NCBI GenBank assembly: GCA_026182355.1
Contig: JAPFBL010000232.1
Location: 248,001-312,000, forward strand
From: Hermatobates lingyangjiaoensis
Taxonomy: Eukaryota > Arthropoda > Insecta > Hemiptera > Hermatobatidae
Direction of reading: 5' to 3'
DNA: 64,000 nucleotides
Below are positions 1 through 11,193 of this stretch, piece by piece; the first letter of the stretch is position 1; every line of letters begins with the position of its first letter. The notes below the pieces were generated by a model. The model saw only the letters and a list, made by a program, of their open reading frames with translations. It was not told the DNA's origin and made no database searches. The position numbers and the translations under genes were made by a program.

Positions 1-1111
1 ATTTTGAATTATGTTTTAGATTTTTGGACTTTTATGGAATTATTTTACTGGGAATTTTATAGCTTTTTCGTATTTAATAAAATCCATTTTCCTTCCCCTT
101 TGTCAAAAATCATATATACCAATTTTTTCTGAGTGAGTGTTATCTTTTTTCTGCTTCCTGTACTCTGTTATAAGGTTGCTATGAATGTATATTGAGAAAA
201 AATACATTAGTATTTAGCCAGTTTACATACTCAAATCAAAGTCAAAGCCAGCTATTCAGTATAGTTTAAATTTAATACTGTTATCGAAGTAGTAATACTG
301 TTATAGTTGGAAGCTTCTAATTTTTTAAAATAATAAATATGAACTATTAGACTAGATAGTGAACAAACTGGATATTTTTCAACAAACGTAAGTCCTCTTT
401 CTTGAGGAAAGAGTCCATTCCTCACATTTCAATATCATGGAAAGATATTACAATTCACAGAGATAAAGTAATTATAACTGATATTAAGTTTTGCTCAAAC
501 TTCATGAAATTTCATGAATTTTTTTGTATGAATTCCTAATTTTTTGTTCTATTTTTGGTCAAATTTTCATGATTTTTTAATGAGCCGTTTAGCGTCAAAA
601 CAACTTTCTAAAAACAGAAATCGTACCTTAACGCCAATTTAGTGAATGTAATTTTGTAAAAAAATATCTCAAATCATTCTCCATACAATGTTCTATTTTT
701 AAGCATAATTTCATTTTGATCTGTCCTACGTTATGGCTTGTATCGCTCTCACAAGCTTTGATATTGAATTATAAGTAAAAATTTTTACATTTTATTGAAA
801 AAAAATATTTCCCGTTGTTTTAAAATTCTGAATATATTTTTCATTTATTCTATTTGTAACTAATGCTAACACACTCACCCACCCACACCCAAACAGATAT
901 CATCGAAAAAACTTCATAAAACGACTTTTGGGACATCAAAACATATAATTCTGTCAAAATCTCGAGATCGATTTTTTTCACGATAATTATAGTTTACTTA
1001 TAGTAAAGTAAAAAAATAAATTAAAAAATAGTGAGTATTGCAAGTGTGTTACTCTTCTTGAATTTTTAACTCCTACTGTGTCCAGTTTGGATCGTATTTC
1101 CGTTTCTCAAG

Positions 1112-1113
<2 letters not shown>
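1..1113. other. AT-rich DNA, no feature seen
   Basis: No open frame of note and no repeat family recognised. A short CACCCACCCACACCC run lies at 877-891. Confidence 0.6.

Positions 1114-1168
<55 letters not shown>
1114..1168. repeat. (AT)n microsatellite
   Basis: Uninterrupted AT dinucleotides. Tracts of this type bound almost every fold-back in the window. Other long ones are at 3271-3298, 4330-4364, 5343-5380, 28369-28410, 47790-47822, 49386-49424, 49580-49616, 50036-50080 and 50586-50626. Confidence 0.95.
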
Positions 1169-1172
<4 letters not shown>

Positions 1173-1203
1173 ATTTCAAATAAACACGTGAAATAACAAT
1201 CAA

Positions 1204-1388
1204 TGATCAAACCACAATAAGAAATGGGAAAACAATACTAAGATCTTTCAACCATAACAAGCGGTCTTCGTCAGAGTCAAAAACCCAACGGGTTTTTTGG
1301 TCAGTTGGGTTTTTGACTCTGACGAAGACCGCTTGTTACGTTTGAAAGATCTTAGTCTTGTTTTCCCATTTCTTATTGTGGTTTGATC

Positions 1389-1389
<1 letters not shown>
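1204..1389. repeat. fold-back family A, inverted pair
   Basis: 86-bp arms 1204-1289 and 1304-1389 (tgatcaaaccacaataag... / ...gtggtttgatca), bounded by (AT)n. Arms contain GACGAAGACCGC, a stem and then TTGAAAGATCTTAGTC, a diverged version of the shared CTGANGA-stem-GAAA core. Confidence 0.9.
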
Positions 1390-1441
<52 letters not shown>

Positions 1442-1481
1442 CTGTGTATTTTGGGAGCAGACCTTCAATCAAACATGTTTT

Positions 1482-2283
1482 ATTAAAAATTATGCCAATT
1501 TTAACTTTTGTTCTTTTTCGGGTTAATTTTTCAAGTTTTCTGACTACAGATTTCCGCCTTTCAGGTAAAATATAAAGTAATTCACCAAAAGATTTATTCT
1601 TGACATCCATTTTTTTTCACACTAAACAAGTTTTAACCATAACAAACAATTTAACAATACATACAAATTATATACGACGTTTCAGTCAGCTCTGACCATC
1701 TTCAGGAAGTCATAAAAATGTTGTATTACTTCATCAAGAAAATGATCTGAGAAGGCTACAAATCCTGGAAGCGCTGTGCATAAGAGAAAAGAAGCCGAAC
1801 TTGAACAATCAGACCACGAGCTTCTCAAGAATATTAAAACTGCATGCAGGAAGCAAGATATTAAGTTCAATCCCTGAATATTTTCAAATTTGTCAGTACT
1901 TTTAATTAATAACAACCCTGAGGACCTGTCAAACTCCCACTCAATTTATGTAAATATTTCTTATTCTGTTAGGATGTTAATAATTGTGTTAATAATTTAG
2001 ATAGTTCTTATTTTTGTATTTGAGTTCTGTGATGATTTAGTTATTACTCCCTGAAGACTTCCTGAAGATGGTCAGAGCTGACCGAAACGTCGTATATAAT
2101 TTGTAATTATTGTTAATTTGTTTGTTGTGGTTAAAACTTGTTTAGTGTGAAAAAAATGGATGTCAAGAATAAATCTTTTGGTGAATTACTTTATACTTTA
2201 CCTGAAAGGCGGATTCCATAGTCAGAAAACTTGAAAAATTAACCCGAAAAAGAACAAAAGTTAAAATTGGCATAATTTTTAAT
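1482..2283. mobile_element. Penelope-like element fragment with inverted terminal repeats
   Basis: Arms 1482-1711 and 2056-2283 are inverted copies. The central segment encodes, on plus, the end of a GIY-YIG endonuclease (NDLRRLQILEALCIREKKP then NLNNQ) with the catalytic-type Glu. The right arm then has a CTGAAGA-stem-GAAACGTC hairpin at 2062-2090. Next comes ATG with MDVKNKSFGELLYTLPERRI followed by a stop, which looks like the start of the next element copy. The order endonuclease end, terminal repeat, ORF start is the tandem arrangement typical of PLEs. The left arm is an inverted partial copy. Confidence 0.8.
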
Positions 2284-2300
2284 AATATATATATATATAT

Positions 2301-2505
2301 CAGTTCACAAACGAAGAAAAGCCAGGGGTTTCCTGCCGTTGTGTTTCCGGCGTGCTTAGTCGCCCATTCTCTCTTTTCTCCTGAAGACGGATCATCCGAA
2401 AATTTGAGTTTGTAAGTGTGTCTCTTTCTCTGTGTGTTGCTTTTCTTCGTTTGTGAACTGATTTGCGTCCAGTTTGGATCGTTTTTTCGAATTATAAGTG
2501 GATAT
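2301..2505. repeat. fold-back family C, single copy with terminal inverted repeats
   Basis: 22-bp ends cagttcacaaacgaagaaaa... (2301) and ...ttcgtttgtgaactg (ending 2460) are inverted. Inside are CTGAAGA (2381), a GGAT/ATCC stem, CCGAAAATTTGAG and TGTAAGTG, then a conserved tail with TCCAGTTTGGATCGT. Bounded by (AT)n. Confidence 0.8.
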
Positions 2506-3247
2506 ATATATATATATCAATACACCAATTCACGAAATCTATTTTAATGGACTTAGAGGATATGAAAACATGTATTTCTGTGGAACACTCGATATTGAAA
2601 TTGCGACCTGATAGCTGGCTCTACAAATGAGGTATGAATGTAATATATACCTGTCTGTCATATAACTGAAAAAAGTGATTGGTTTACTTTAGCAGAAGAC
2701 GTTTACCCATAAGTGAATTCACTGCTCTAAGGTTGTTCTACAACAGATAGTGAAGGAATATAAATAAAAGTAGTTTTACTTATTTGGGTTAGACAAGTCC
2801 ACCATGGTAGACAGTTTTCTGACAAGTTTGCTTATTTTATTCTTAAATATGTATGAATTCAGTTGCAAGGTTCAACTCGGACCTTAGTAGGTTAGTTTGA
2901 AATGCCAGTTAATATCAATCATGACTGAGGCCGGCTTGTTGAAATATTCATCGATTGCTTTCATTTTTACACAACGGTCAAACTTCAATACAATGGAAAC
3001 CTTTTAACAAAAAAAAAGATTGTATCCTGGTTTATTTTAACTTGCTTATCGAGGCAACAAAAGTAAAGCTCGAGATAAATTGTGCATTAATTATTTATTT
3101 TGTAAATGTTATATCACACTAATTGACTATACGCATGACCAACTCACGGTTTAATGGGTGGATAGGATTATTCCAACAAAGATTTATAAAGCATTTTGAG
3201 GTTGAAATTAAAATACCATTACTAATACAAGTATAAGTATATTAAAA

Positions 3248-3300
<53 letters not shown>

Positions 3301-3301
<1 letters not shown>

Positions 3302-3450
3302 CGCACCGTTCTTCGACGTGGGGAGATCTCTCTCACTTCGTCCTCTCTTCTAGTCTACTCCTGATGACGAACAACAGTTCGAAATATTGAATTCTTTAAG
3401 TGTTCCTTTTATTTTTTTTCTGTGTCGTGCTTTGTGTAATTTAAAGTTAT
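3301..3450 (+). repeat. fold-back family D copy
   Basis: A CT-rich lead, then CTGATGA at 3361, a GAAC-aaca-GTTC stem, GAAATATTGAATTC and GTAAGTG, ending in (AT)n. Close copies are at 42641-42770 and 49238-49384. A (CT)n(AT)n tract (3248-3298) precedes it. Confidence 0.85.
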
Positions 3451-3462
3451 ATATATATATAT

Positions 3463-3658
3463 ATAAAAAGATTTAACACAAACACGTGATATAACAATCA
3501 ATGATCAAAACACAATAAGAAATTGGAAAACAAGACTAAGATCTTTCAACCGTAATAAATGGTCTTCATCAGAGTCAAAAACCCAACTCAGTTGACGAAG
3601 ACCGCTTGTTACGGTTGAAAGATCATATTCTTGTTTTCCCATTTCGTATTGTGGTTTG

Positions 3659-3662
<4 letters not shown>
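3463..3662. repeat. fold-back family A, inverted pair
   Basis: Inverted arms with the tgatcaaa(a/c)cacaataag end and AAAGATCTTAGTC-type interior around a short centre near 3590, between two (AT)n tracts. Confidence 0.8.
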
Positions 3663-3697
<35 letters not shown>

Positions 3698-4324
3698 TAT
3701 ATGTATGTAAAATTTGGGAGCACTCATTCATTTAAACATTTCATTGAATATAGAAGAAATAATAAAAACAGAAGAAATTATTTAGAGACCTTAAAAAACT
3801 TATGAAAGAAATGATTTCACTGATTTGCTGGGTTAAAATATATTCTACAGTATTAAATTAAAGGCTAATAAAAGCTATTAAAAAATATTCAACAAAGAAT
3901 AAATATTAATGAAATATATTAAAACATAATAAATTATAACAAGATAATAATAAAATATCAAATAATAGAAGTCAATAAACAGGCCTTTTCATCTATAATT
4001 TAAAAAAAGGATAGTTATGAATTTTTTCATTTTTTTTACTTGCATTATTACTTACTGTACAATACATTAAGGGTATAATTTTCTCTCTCTTTCTCTCTTA
4101 TAGCCGGTAAAGACGTAATTTTTTTTATTAATTACTTCTTATTTTTTTCTTTTTGTTTTTCATTTTTATTTACAACACAGTATAGTATTCAGTAAGGTCA
4201 GGATTCTCTCTCTTTTGCATAGGTCGTTGTTTGAGCTTTGGAGGCTTTTATAAAGGAGCGTCCATTATTCGCGGATTTTCACGGGTGTCTTTTGTCCCCA
4301 TTATCCACGAAAAGTGAGGGATTA

Positions 4325-4359
<35 letters not shown>

Positions 4360-4367
<8 letters not shown>

Positions 4368-4585
4368 TGATAAAAGTATCGATCGTGAAGTAAAAACAAA
4401 ATAAAAGTTTATCAGGGTTCGATCAGTTCTTCAGATTAAAATTAAACTCTTATTGCACATTGTTTCGGTTTTTATTTAAAACCTTTTTCATAGGCAGCCT
4501 TTTTCATACTTCTGACTATGAAAAAGATTTTAAATAAAAACCAAAACGTTGGCAATGAGAGTTTAATTTGAACCTATATATATAT
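4360..4585. repeat. fold-back family G, inverted pair
   Basis: The left arm (gtttcggtttttatttaaaacctttttcatag) and right arm (ctatgaaaaagattttaaataaaaaccaaaacg) pair around a centre near 4500. The family end is a run such as tcgatcgtgaagtaaaaac, next to (AT)n. Confidence 0.8.
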
Positions 4586-4879
4586 ATATTTTGACTTAGA
4601 CTCCACATAAAGTGTTGTTCAGAAGTAGAATGCGTGGCTCAATTATTGAGGTCTAGCACCAATTTTAGTAATAAGCTGAAGGAGTTTTATATTGTATATG
4701 CTGTTCTACGGGCAAAAGTATTTTAATTTGTTATTTGGTTCAGAATTATTTTTTACCGAGAGTCCTATAATTTGATAATGCCAAGATGATTGCAGAGTGA
4801 GCCAATTTATTCAGTATTTGACTAAGTAAACATTGTGTTCATTATTATATTTATATATATAAATTTATTATATATATTA

Positions 4880-5050
4880 TCTGCCCGCTTTAGTAGCTGA
4901 AGCTAACTGAGCGGACGGTCGAATGCGACGAACACGCCCGTACTCTGCTGGCCGCCCTAGGTAAGCTACTAACAAGGGAGAGAAAAATAACTAAAAAAGA
5001 ACAAATAAAAATAACAGAGGGAGAAGAATAGTAAATGAAGCAATGAAGAA
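4880..5050 (-). mobile_element. PLE 3' tail fragment, same family as 17225-17460
   Basis: Reverse complement matches the tail after the GIY-YIG domain at 17225-17400. Shared phrases include gtagcttacctagggcggc and cagtagcttcagctac, with the TTATTTTTATTTG-type stretch. It is flanked by (AT)n on both sides and has no coding part. Confidence 0.75.
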
Positions 5051-5189
5051 TTAAATATATATATATATATACACAATTAAATTTTTGCTAATTTCTCTAT
5101 GGATGATTTTTCGATTTAGCTTCTCGATTAATATGTATTAATGAAGGTCTGCTACCTAATTACACTAATATATATATATATATATATAT

Positions 5190-5340
5190 ATACACTTTTT
5201 CGTTGGAAACCAACTCTGAACCAGTGCGCTTAGTTTCCCTCTCTAATCTCTGCTGAATACGGTTCAAACCGAAAATTAGAGACTGTAAGTGTGTACGTTT
5301 GATTTCTTTATGTTTCTTTTTCTACATTGAACTATATAAG
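5190..5340 (+). repeat. fold-back family B copy
   Basis: ttttcgttggaaaccaactc, then gtgcgcttagtttccctc, CTGAATACGGTTCAAACCGAAAATTAGAGACTGTAAGTG and the tail tttctttatgtttc. Flanked by (AT)n. The CTGAAGA core is mutated to CTGAATA. Confidence 0.75.
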
Positions 5341-5384
<44 letters not shown>

Positions 5385-6597
5385 TTTATTATAAGTATAT
5401 ATTGTGATATTTAATAAATATATAATTTTATGAGTACTTCAAAATTAGGAAAAGACCTTTTAACATCCTCTACTTTTTTAACACCCAGTTTGGTTACACT
5501 GAGTCACATTCCTAGATGTTACTCATCTAATAATATTTCCTCGGAAAGGAAATAAAGCTGCTAGTCTACCATCTGTATTATAATGAGTATTTTTTTACAG
5601 TACACTGCTATCATAAACTTAGTAGGAAGAATCCGGTGTTGAATGAACCCCGAGTTCCTGAACACAAAGGTTTCCTTTGCACACACATAAGTGTTCCACT
5701 AAGTCTAACCTGACCCAAGGACACGGTAACAGATTCCATAAACGTATGTTACTATAGTAAACCCAGTCTTCACCGGAGTGTTATTTACATCACAAGTTGA
5801 TGAAGTTGGTGTAACTGAGAAGAACTTGTTACATCACTGGTGAGGAGGCATTTCAGCTCTCTGCTGAGAGTGGACTGACCTCTCTCTCTCTCTACAAACA
5901 CCATGCGGGCCTCTGTCTCTAAACATTCTTGTCAGTCCTTGCAGATAATTAAAAAAAAATACTGGTTTTTTTGTTCAAAGCTTGGTTCAATCTGATCTAT
6001 ACCTTCGATATTCTTTAATAAACAACTACAGTCATCAATACATCAAGTGAAAGTGGCGTCTTAAACATTAAAATAAAGAACTATAAATTCGTTATTACCT
6101 TCCACAGCGTAGGTGTAGCAATGAAGGAAGTAATGCGCTGTCGCTGAGATAGTAGAACTAACGCATATACACTGGAATGAAGGAAGCAACTCGTTGGTGC
6201 TGCAACAGTAGAAGATTTTCTTAAAGAATAGGATAAATAACCAAGTAGAAGAAATATGGTGCCGTAGAATATATATAAACATTAGATTAAATATATTAGT
6301 AGAATGGTAGTAAAGAATTTTATTCATAAGTGAAAATAAAATAAATTACTGTAAAGTAAAAGAATATATGGAAATATTTTAAGACTCTTTGTATATGAGT
6401 CTTTGTCAGAACCGAAAAAAAATATTTTTTAACTCCTTTCTAAGTTCTTTATCACTGACCTAGGAAAAACATCCTTAAAATTTTTCTTTTATGCGATTTT
6501 TATGATGTGTGATATTCTTTTACGTGATATTTTATTCATCCATCTGCTGCTCTGTTGTTACTTACTCTTTTGGCTGAAGACATTTATTTGGTTGCAG

Positions 6598-6878
6598 GTT
6601 GGCAGGACTGGGTGAGACAGAAGCCGGTCGATCTGTTCTGGGAGCACTCGGCCTGGGCCTTGGTGGGTGTAGTGGGATGTACTGCTTTAGTCTACTGGCC
6701 TTCTAAGTCCCAAGCCGATGCTCGCACTGACACCATCGTCGCAGCACAGCAGTCAACGTCCAGCCCTTCAGTCTCTTATCGCTCCCTCCTATCCACCAAG
6801 AGTGTGGGCCTCAATCGAGTCGCTCTGGTCAACCGAAACCACAGTCAACTTTCAAACAAATGTTCATTCAATTATTAA
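6598..6878 (+). CDS. probable terminal coding exon of an unidentified gene
   Basis: The acceptor tttggttgcag at 6587-6597 is followed by an open frame that ends with TAA at 6876. The exon is clearly richer in GC than its surroundings. It would encode about 92 residues: a tryptophan-rich start (GWQDWVRQKPVDLFWEHS), one hydrophobic segment that could span a membrane (ALVGVVGCTALVYW), then a Ser/Thr-rich tail with RSLLSTKSVGLNR. This looks like the short cytoplasmic tail of a membrane protein. I do not recognise the family and found no convincing upstream exon between 1 and 6590. A start codon exists at 6555, but it lies in the pyrimidine-rich stretch before the acceptor, so splicing into the frame is more likely than a stand-alone gene. 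ATTAAA overlaps the stop codon and a minisatellite begins within 15 bp. Confidence 0.6.
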
Positions 6879-6883
6879 ATAAG

Positions 6884-7395
6884 CATTAACAACAACAAAA
6901 GCATTAACTCCAAGCAAAGCGTTAATACCAAGCAAAGCGTTAACACCAAGCATGCGTTAAGAGCAAAGCATTAAGACTAAGCAAAGCATTAACAACAAGA
7001 AAAGCATTAACACCAAGCAAAGCGTTAATACCAAGCAAAGCGTTAACACCAAGCATGCGTTAAGACCAAAGCATTAAGACTAAGCAAAGCATTAACAACA
7101 AGAAAAGCATTAACTCCAAGCAAAGCGTTAATACCAAGCAAAGCGTTAACACCAAGCATGCGTTAAGACCAAAGGATTAAGACTAAGCAAAGCATTAACA
7201 ACAAGAAAAGCATTAACTCCAAGCAAAGCGTTAATACCAAGCAAAGCGTTAACACCAAGCATGCGTTAAGACCAAAGCATTAAGACTAAGCAAAGCATTA
7301 ACAACAAGAAAAGCATTAACACCAAGCAAAGCGTTAATACCAAGCAAAGCGTTAACACCAAAGCATTAAGACTAAGCAAAGCATTAACGGCTTTA
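6884..7395. repeat. minisatellite: ~17-bp unit in a 103-bp higher-order repeat
   Basis: Variants of GCATTAACACCAAGCAAA are repeated end to end. The phrase AACAACAAGAAAAGCATTAA recurs at 6991, 7094, 7197 and 7300, an exact 103-bp period, so about five higher-order copies made of six short units. Long open frames on the minus strand here are repeat artefacts. Confidence 0.9.
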
Positions 7396-7676
7396 CATGA
7401 ACTTCTAATGCTAATATTAACAGTTAATATTAAAAATATTAACACCAGGTAAAGCATTAACACCAAACTAAAAGAAGCACATAATGACACCAGACGTATC
7501 ATTTAGAGATCGGTTTATATATCATTTTTTATCGATTTATAAAGTAAAAAAAATCTGTTTATTCAGTTCGACTGCTAGAAATTCGTTAAGTTAATGATAC
7601 TTGCAAGCAGATATTTTAATAATATAAACAGATCTTGGTCAGTTTACACCTACACTCTACCTATATTACTATTAAT

Positions 7677-8232
7677 AAAATAAAAGCATCAAATGTGAAG
7701 TAGAAACAAAAAATTTATCAGAACTCTGTCAGTTCTTCAGGTTCAATTTCAACTCTCAATGCTGACGTTTCGGTTTTTATTCAAAACCTTTTTCATAGGC
7801 CTACAAAACAGAGGAAAAAAAATAATACAATCATTCAAAAATCAAACATACATAAAAAGCGCAAAAAATTACAATATGTAAATACTTTAGGAATTTCAGA
7901 CAAGCAAGTAAAATTTTGAAACAGAAAAACGCACGTAATATTGGAGGTTTTTTAAAAGAAAAAAATTTCAACATTTCAACAACTATCTTAGTTTGAATAA
8001 GCACGTCACACTAAACTGCAACCAAGCAATACACCAAATTTCACCAGCTTTCTATGTTTGTTTAGTTTTTGAATGGCTGTTTAATTTCTCATATTTCCTC
8101 TCTTCTGTAGGCCTATGAAAAAGGTTTTAAATAAAAACCAAAACTCTAGCATTGAGAGTTGAATTTGAACCTGAAGAACTGACAGAGTGCTGATAAATTC
8201 TATTTTGTTTTTACTTCACAATCGATCCTTTT
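7677..8232. repeat. fold-back family G, long inverted pair with ~300-bp spacer
   Basis: Left arm 7677-7805 and right arm 8108-8232 are inverted copies (ctgtcagttcttcaggttca ... tgaacctgaagaactgacag). The spacer is AT-rich without coding signal. Confidence 0.85.
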
Positions 8233-8694
8233 ATATAGATTAATAATAAATAATATAGATAGAATGTAGGTATAAACCTGGTGAAGAACACCATGCGTTG
8301 AAATATATAAAATATATAAAAGTTCAACCTACAAAATAGGTTGTTTCATAAAGAAAGAAGAAATTATTTAAGGGGCATTTATTTATACCTTTCTTGAAAT
8401 TTTGATATAAGTTGTCATCACTAGAGAAGTGGAGGGAGAAAGGGAAAAAACCTGTAAGATAAAGAAAAAGTAAATGAATAGAATGCAAAAAAAATGCAAA
8501 GCATTAACAAAGAAATAATAATAAAGTAAATGAGATGCATGACAGATAAATTTTAGACAGTTTAATCATTTAGTAAACTAATTAATTCAAGAAAAATAAA
8601 AACATGGTAAATAACTTAAAACATTTTTTTTTTATTCTAAAAGATTTGTACTTGCGTAGCTTTACTTAATGAGATCTTTGTTACATGAGAATAT

Positions 8695-8930
8695 AACAGC
8701 CGAAAGTTGACTCTTTGTAATACTACACAATGAAAGTTCTACATTAGGAGTCCTAAATATTACCCAACTCATGTGTATTTAGAGTAAGGATCTTTGACGA
8801 GTACCTGACATTGCAAACGAGGGTGACCAACGCGTGAACAAATCGAGAACCAGTGGTGGTATCGACACCCGGATCTACCAGTGTTGAGGGATCACATAAG
8901 CCACTGGGCTACTCTAGCTCCTTATAATTC
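8695..8930 (-). repeat. tRNA-like SINE copy
   Basis: Minus-strand copy of the SINE best seen at 23452. The tRNA-like head is at the high-coordinate end (gtagcccagtggctta on minus). Diverged, with the body phrase for the ttaacgagtacctgacat region clear. Confidence 0.65.
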
Positions 8931-9064
8931 TTAGTTTTACTGATTAATATTACTAAAATCTTTATTATTCAATACTGACATTATTATTTCTTTGATTAAG
9001 CTTTGCATTATTTTATCTTTATGTCTTGTCTTCTTAACTTTATCACACTGTTTTCTTCCTTTCC

Positions 9065-9290
9065 AGTAGCGGTCCTAAAGTTTACCTAACTCAAGTGTAT
9101 AGGTTATTCGTTTAGAATAGTGATCTTTAACAAGTACATGATATCATATAGACTTGAGTCCACCAGCCTAACGTCTTCTTCCCGACGACATGCTCAGATT
9201 TTTGTCACTTCCCTCGACGAGTAAATCGAGGGCCAGAGTGGGCTTTGATCCCCAGATGATCTACCAGTCCACTATCCTCCCCTTCAAGTC
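9065..9290 (-). repeat. tRNA-like SINE copy
   Basis: Shares cctaactcaagtgtat, ctttaacaagtacatgatatc, acgacatgctcagatt and aaatcgagggccagagtggg with the other copies. The head end near 9290 is eroded. Confidence 0.65.
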
Positions 9291-10150
9291 ATTTCTATCT
9301 GTTTTTTCACGCAATCTATGTTGCACTTAGTAGATCAATGCGTTTGAAAGTTAATTATTTGCTTCTTCAAATACACGTGTTTGTTTCTTGACTTGATTAC
9401 TATGATGTATGGTAAAATTATGAAAAAAATATTCGATTTTGACAACTTTAAATACATTTTTCATTATATATCCCTGTATGTGGATAAGTGAATGTCTATT
9501 AAACATTACAAGCACTCCACAAGTCACACCAAATGAGAAATGGTGATGGCATTTGATAAATCACGTAGCTCTTGGTGCGGGAAAGAACCTTATTTTATTC
9601 GTGTCATTTTGATGCACGGGAAAGGTACATTATAATTTTTCATACTAAAAAAGGCGTTAATTGAAACCTGATTTCTGGCGATTTCAGAATATTTAAATTT
9701 TGTTTCAAAAATTCCCTTCGAAGTTGATATTCTACGATAAAAAATATATGAATTTAGAATATTTAACGAGACTTATGATTCTGTTATAACAATGATAGTC
9801 AAGTTAAAATAAATAAAGACATTAGATTGGTTGTTAACGTGTTTGATAAGATGTTTAGTTATAGACTATCTAAGTCTAGACAATTCCAGATTTTCTTTCC
9901 AATTATTCTTGATTCATTGACATAAAAACAAGTCAATGAATAAAAATATAATAACAGCTATAAACTACCTTGAATACTAACACATTTACTTCCATGTTAT
10001 AATAAACAGTTCTTGTTTAGCATTGGTGTTGTTATATAACACAATGACCCTGAAGAGGATCATCGACCGATGTGAAACATTTGAGAAAATGTCAGCTAGA
10101 CATTCAATACGGATGACTGTGCTAGTCTTATACACAAGGCCATGCAAACT

Positions 10151-10425
10151 AGGTTAGGTTACGTTAGGCTGCAGAGGCAGTTCCACAAGGGAACACACAT
10201 ATGCCGGCAATTGGCTCTTTGAGATATCCCTCAATGAACGTTCTACATTGGGAGTCACAACGAGTTTCTGAGATCGTACAGGCTCTGGACCGATGGCTAA
10301 CGTCCTCTCTAAAAGACGTGCACAGATTTTTCATCTCCCATGTTAATAAATCGAAAGTCCATATTGAATCCCGGATCTGCCAGCCCAGAGGCGAGCAGGT
10401 AGCCACAGAGCTACCCTGCACCTTA
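10151..10425 (-). repeat. tRNA-like SINE copy
   Basis: Full-length-looking minus copy. The tail is at 10151 (taggttacgttaggctgcag) and the head at 10425 with a B-box-like ttgaatcccgg and an A-box-like region (gtagctctgtggctac on minus). Open frames crossing it on both strands are artefacts. Confidence 0.75.
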
Positions 10426-10435
10426 TATATATATA

Positions 10436-10670
10436 TAGTTCAAAATAGACAAAGAAACATAGAGAAATCAAAAGAACACACTTACAGTCTCTAATTTTCG
10501 GTTTGAACCGTCCTTCAGGAGAGATAAGAGAGGGAAACCAAGCGCAACTTGAGTGCGCTTGGGTTCCCTCTCTTATCTCTCCTGAAGACGGTTCAAACCG
10601 AAAATTAGAGACTGTAAGTGTGTTCTTTTGATTTCTCTATGTTTCTTGTCTATACTGAACTGTATTTGTC
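10436..10670. repeat. fold-back family B, near-perfect inverted pair
   Basis: Arms 10436-10550 and 10553-10666 are inverted copies of ~114 bp with a 2-nt centre. The right arm reads CTGAAGACGGTTCAAACCGAAAATTAGAGACTGTAAGTG (core at 10582-10603). Inserted directly beside a SINE head; (AT)n at both ends. Confidence 0.9.
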
Positions 10671-10849
10671 CGTTTTGGATCCTGTTTCCAACGAAAAAGT
10701 ATATATATATATGATAATGTGTCCCTCCTATCACTAAAATGGGTGCCTAATAATAAATGAGTAAACTTTCTACCATTGATACAGTACTAAAACTGAAAAT
10801 CTAAAAATGCTGTTGTTGAATATATGTTCAATCACCAAGCTATTCTGTT

Positions 10850-11193
10850 AGGTTAGATTGCAGTGGCAGTCCCACAAGGAAACACAAACAGACCGAACAG
10901 TGGCTCTTTGTGATACCACACAATGAAGATTGCTTGGTACCACAAATTTTTACTTCTCTAAGTAAATTATTGTAATCAGTATCACTGAATTTTTCCTAAC
11001 TCAAGAATCTTTAACAAGTACCTGACATCATACATACTCGGGACCGACGGCTGAATGTCCTTTCCGAGGGCTAACGTGCTGAGATTTAATCACCTCTCAT
11101 GCAAATAAACCGAAGGTCAGAGTGGGTATTGAACCCCGGACCCACCAGTCCAGAGGCGAGCCCACTGCCACTGGGCTACCCTGCCGCCCCCCC
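10850..11193 (-). repeat. tRNA-like SINE copy
   Basis: Minus copy: tail ttaggttagattgcagtggc at 10850, body with ttaacaagtacctgacatcat, head near 11190 with gtagcccagtggcagtgggc on minus and ggttcaatacc as B box. Confidence 0.75.

Larger units (their letters stand above)
2510..6590. other. non-coding stretches between fold-backs, upstream of the 6598 exon
   Basis: Outside the listed repeats (3301-3662, 4360-4585, 4880-5050, 5190-5340) this is AT-rich and without convincing exons. If the 6598 exon belongs to a multi-exon gene, this is its intron or upstream region. Confidence 0.5.

Noticed and set aside
7266..7502. 78-residue Leu/Met-rich frame on minus
   Set aside because: Translation of the 103-bp minisatellite; periodic and compositionally driven.
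10201..10494. 97-residue plus frame and 85-residue minus frame over the same interval
   Set aside because: Both cross a tRNA-like SINE and a fold-back arm; repeat artefacts.
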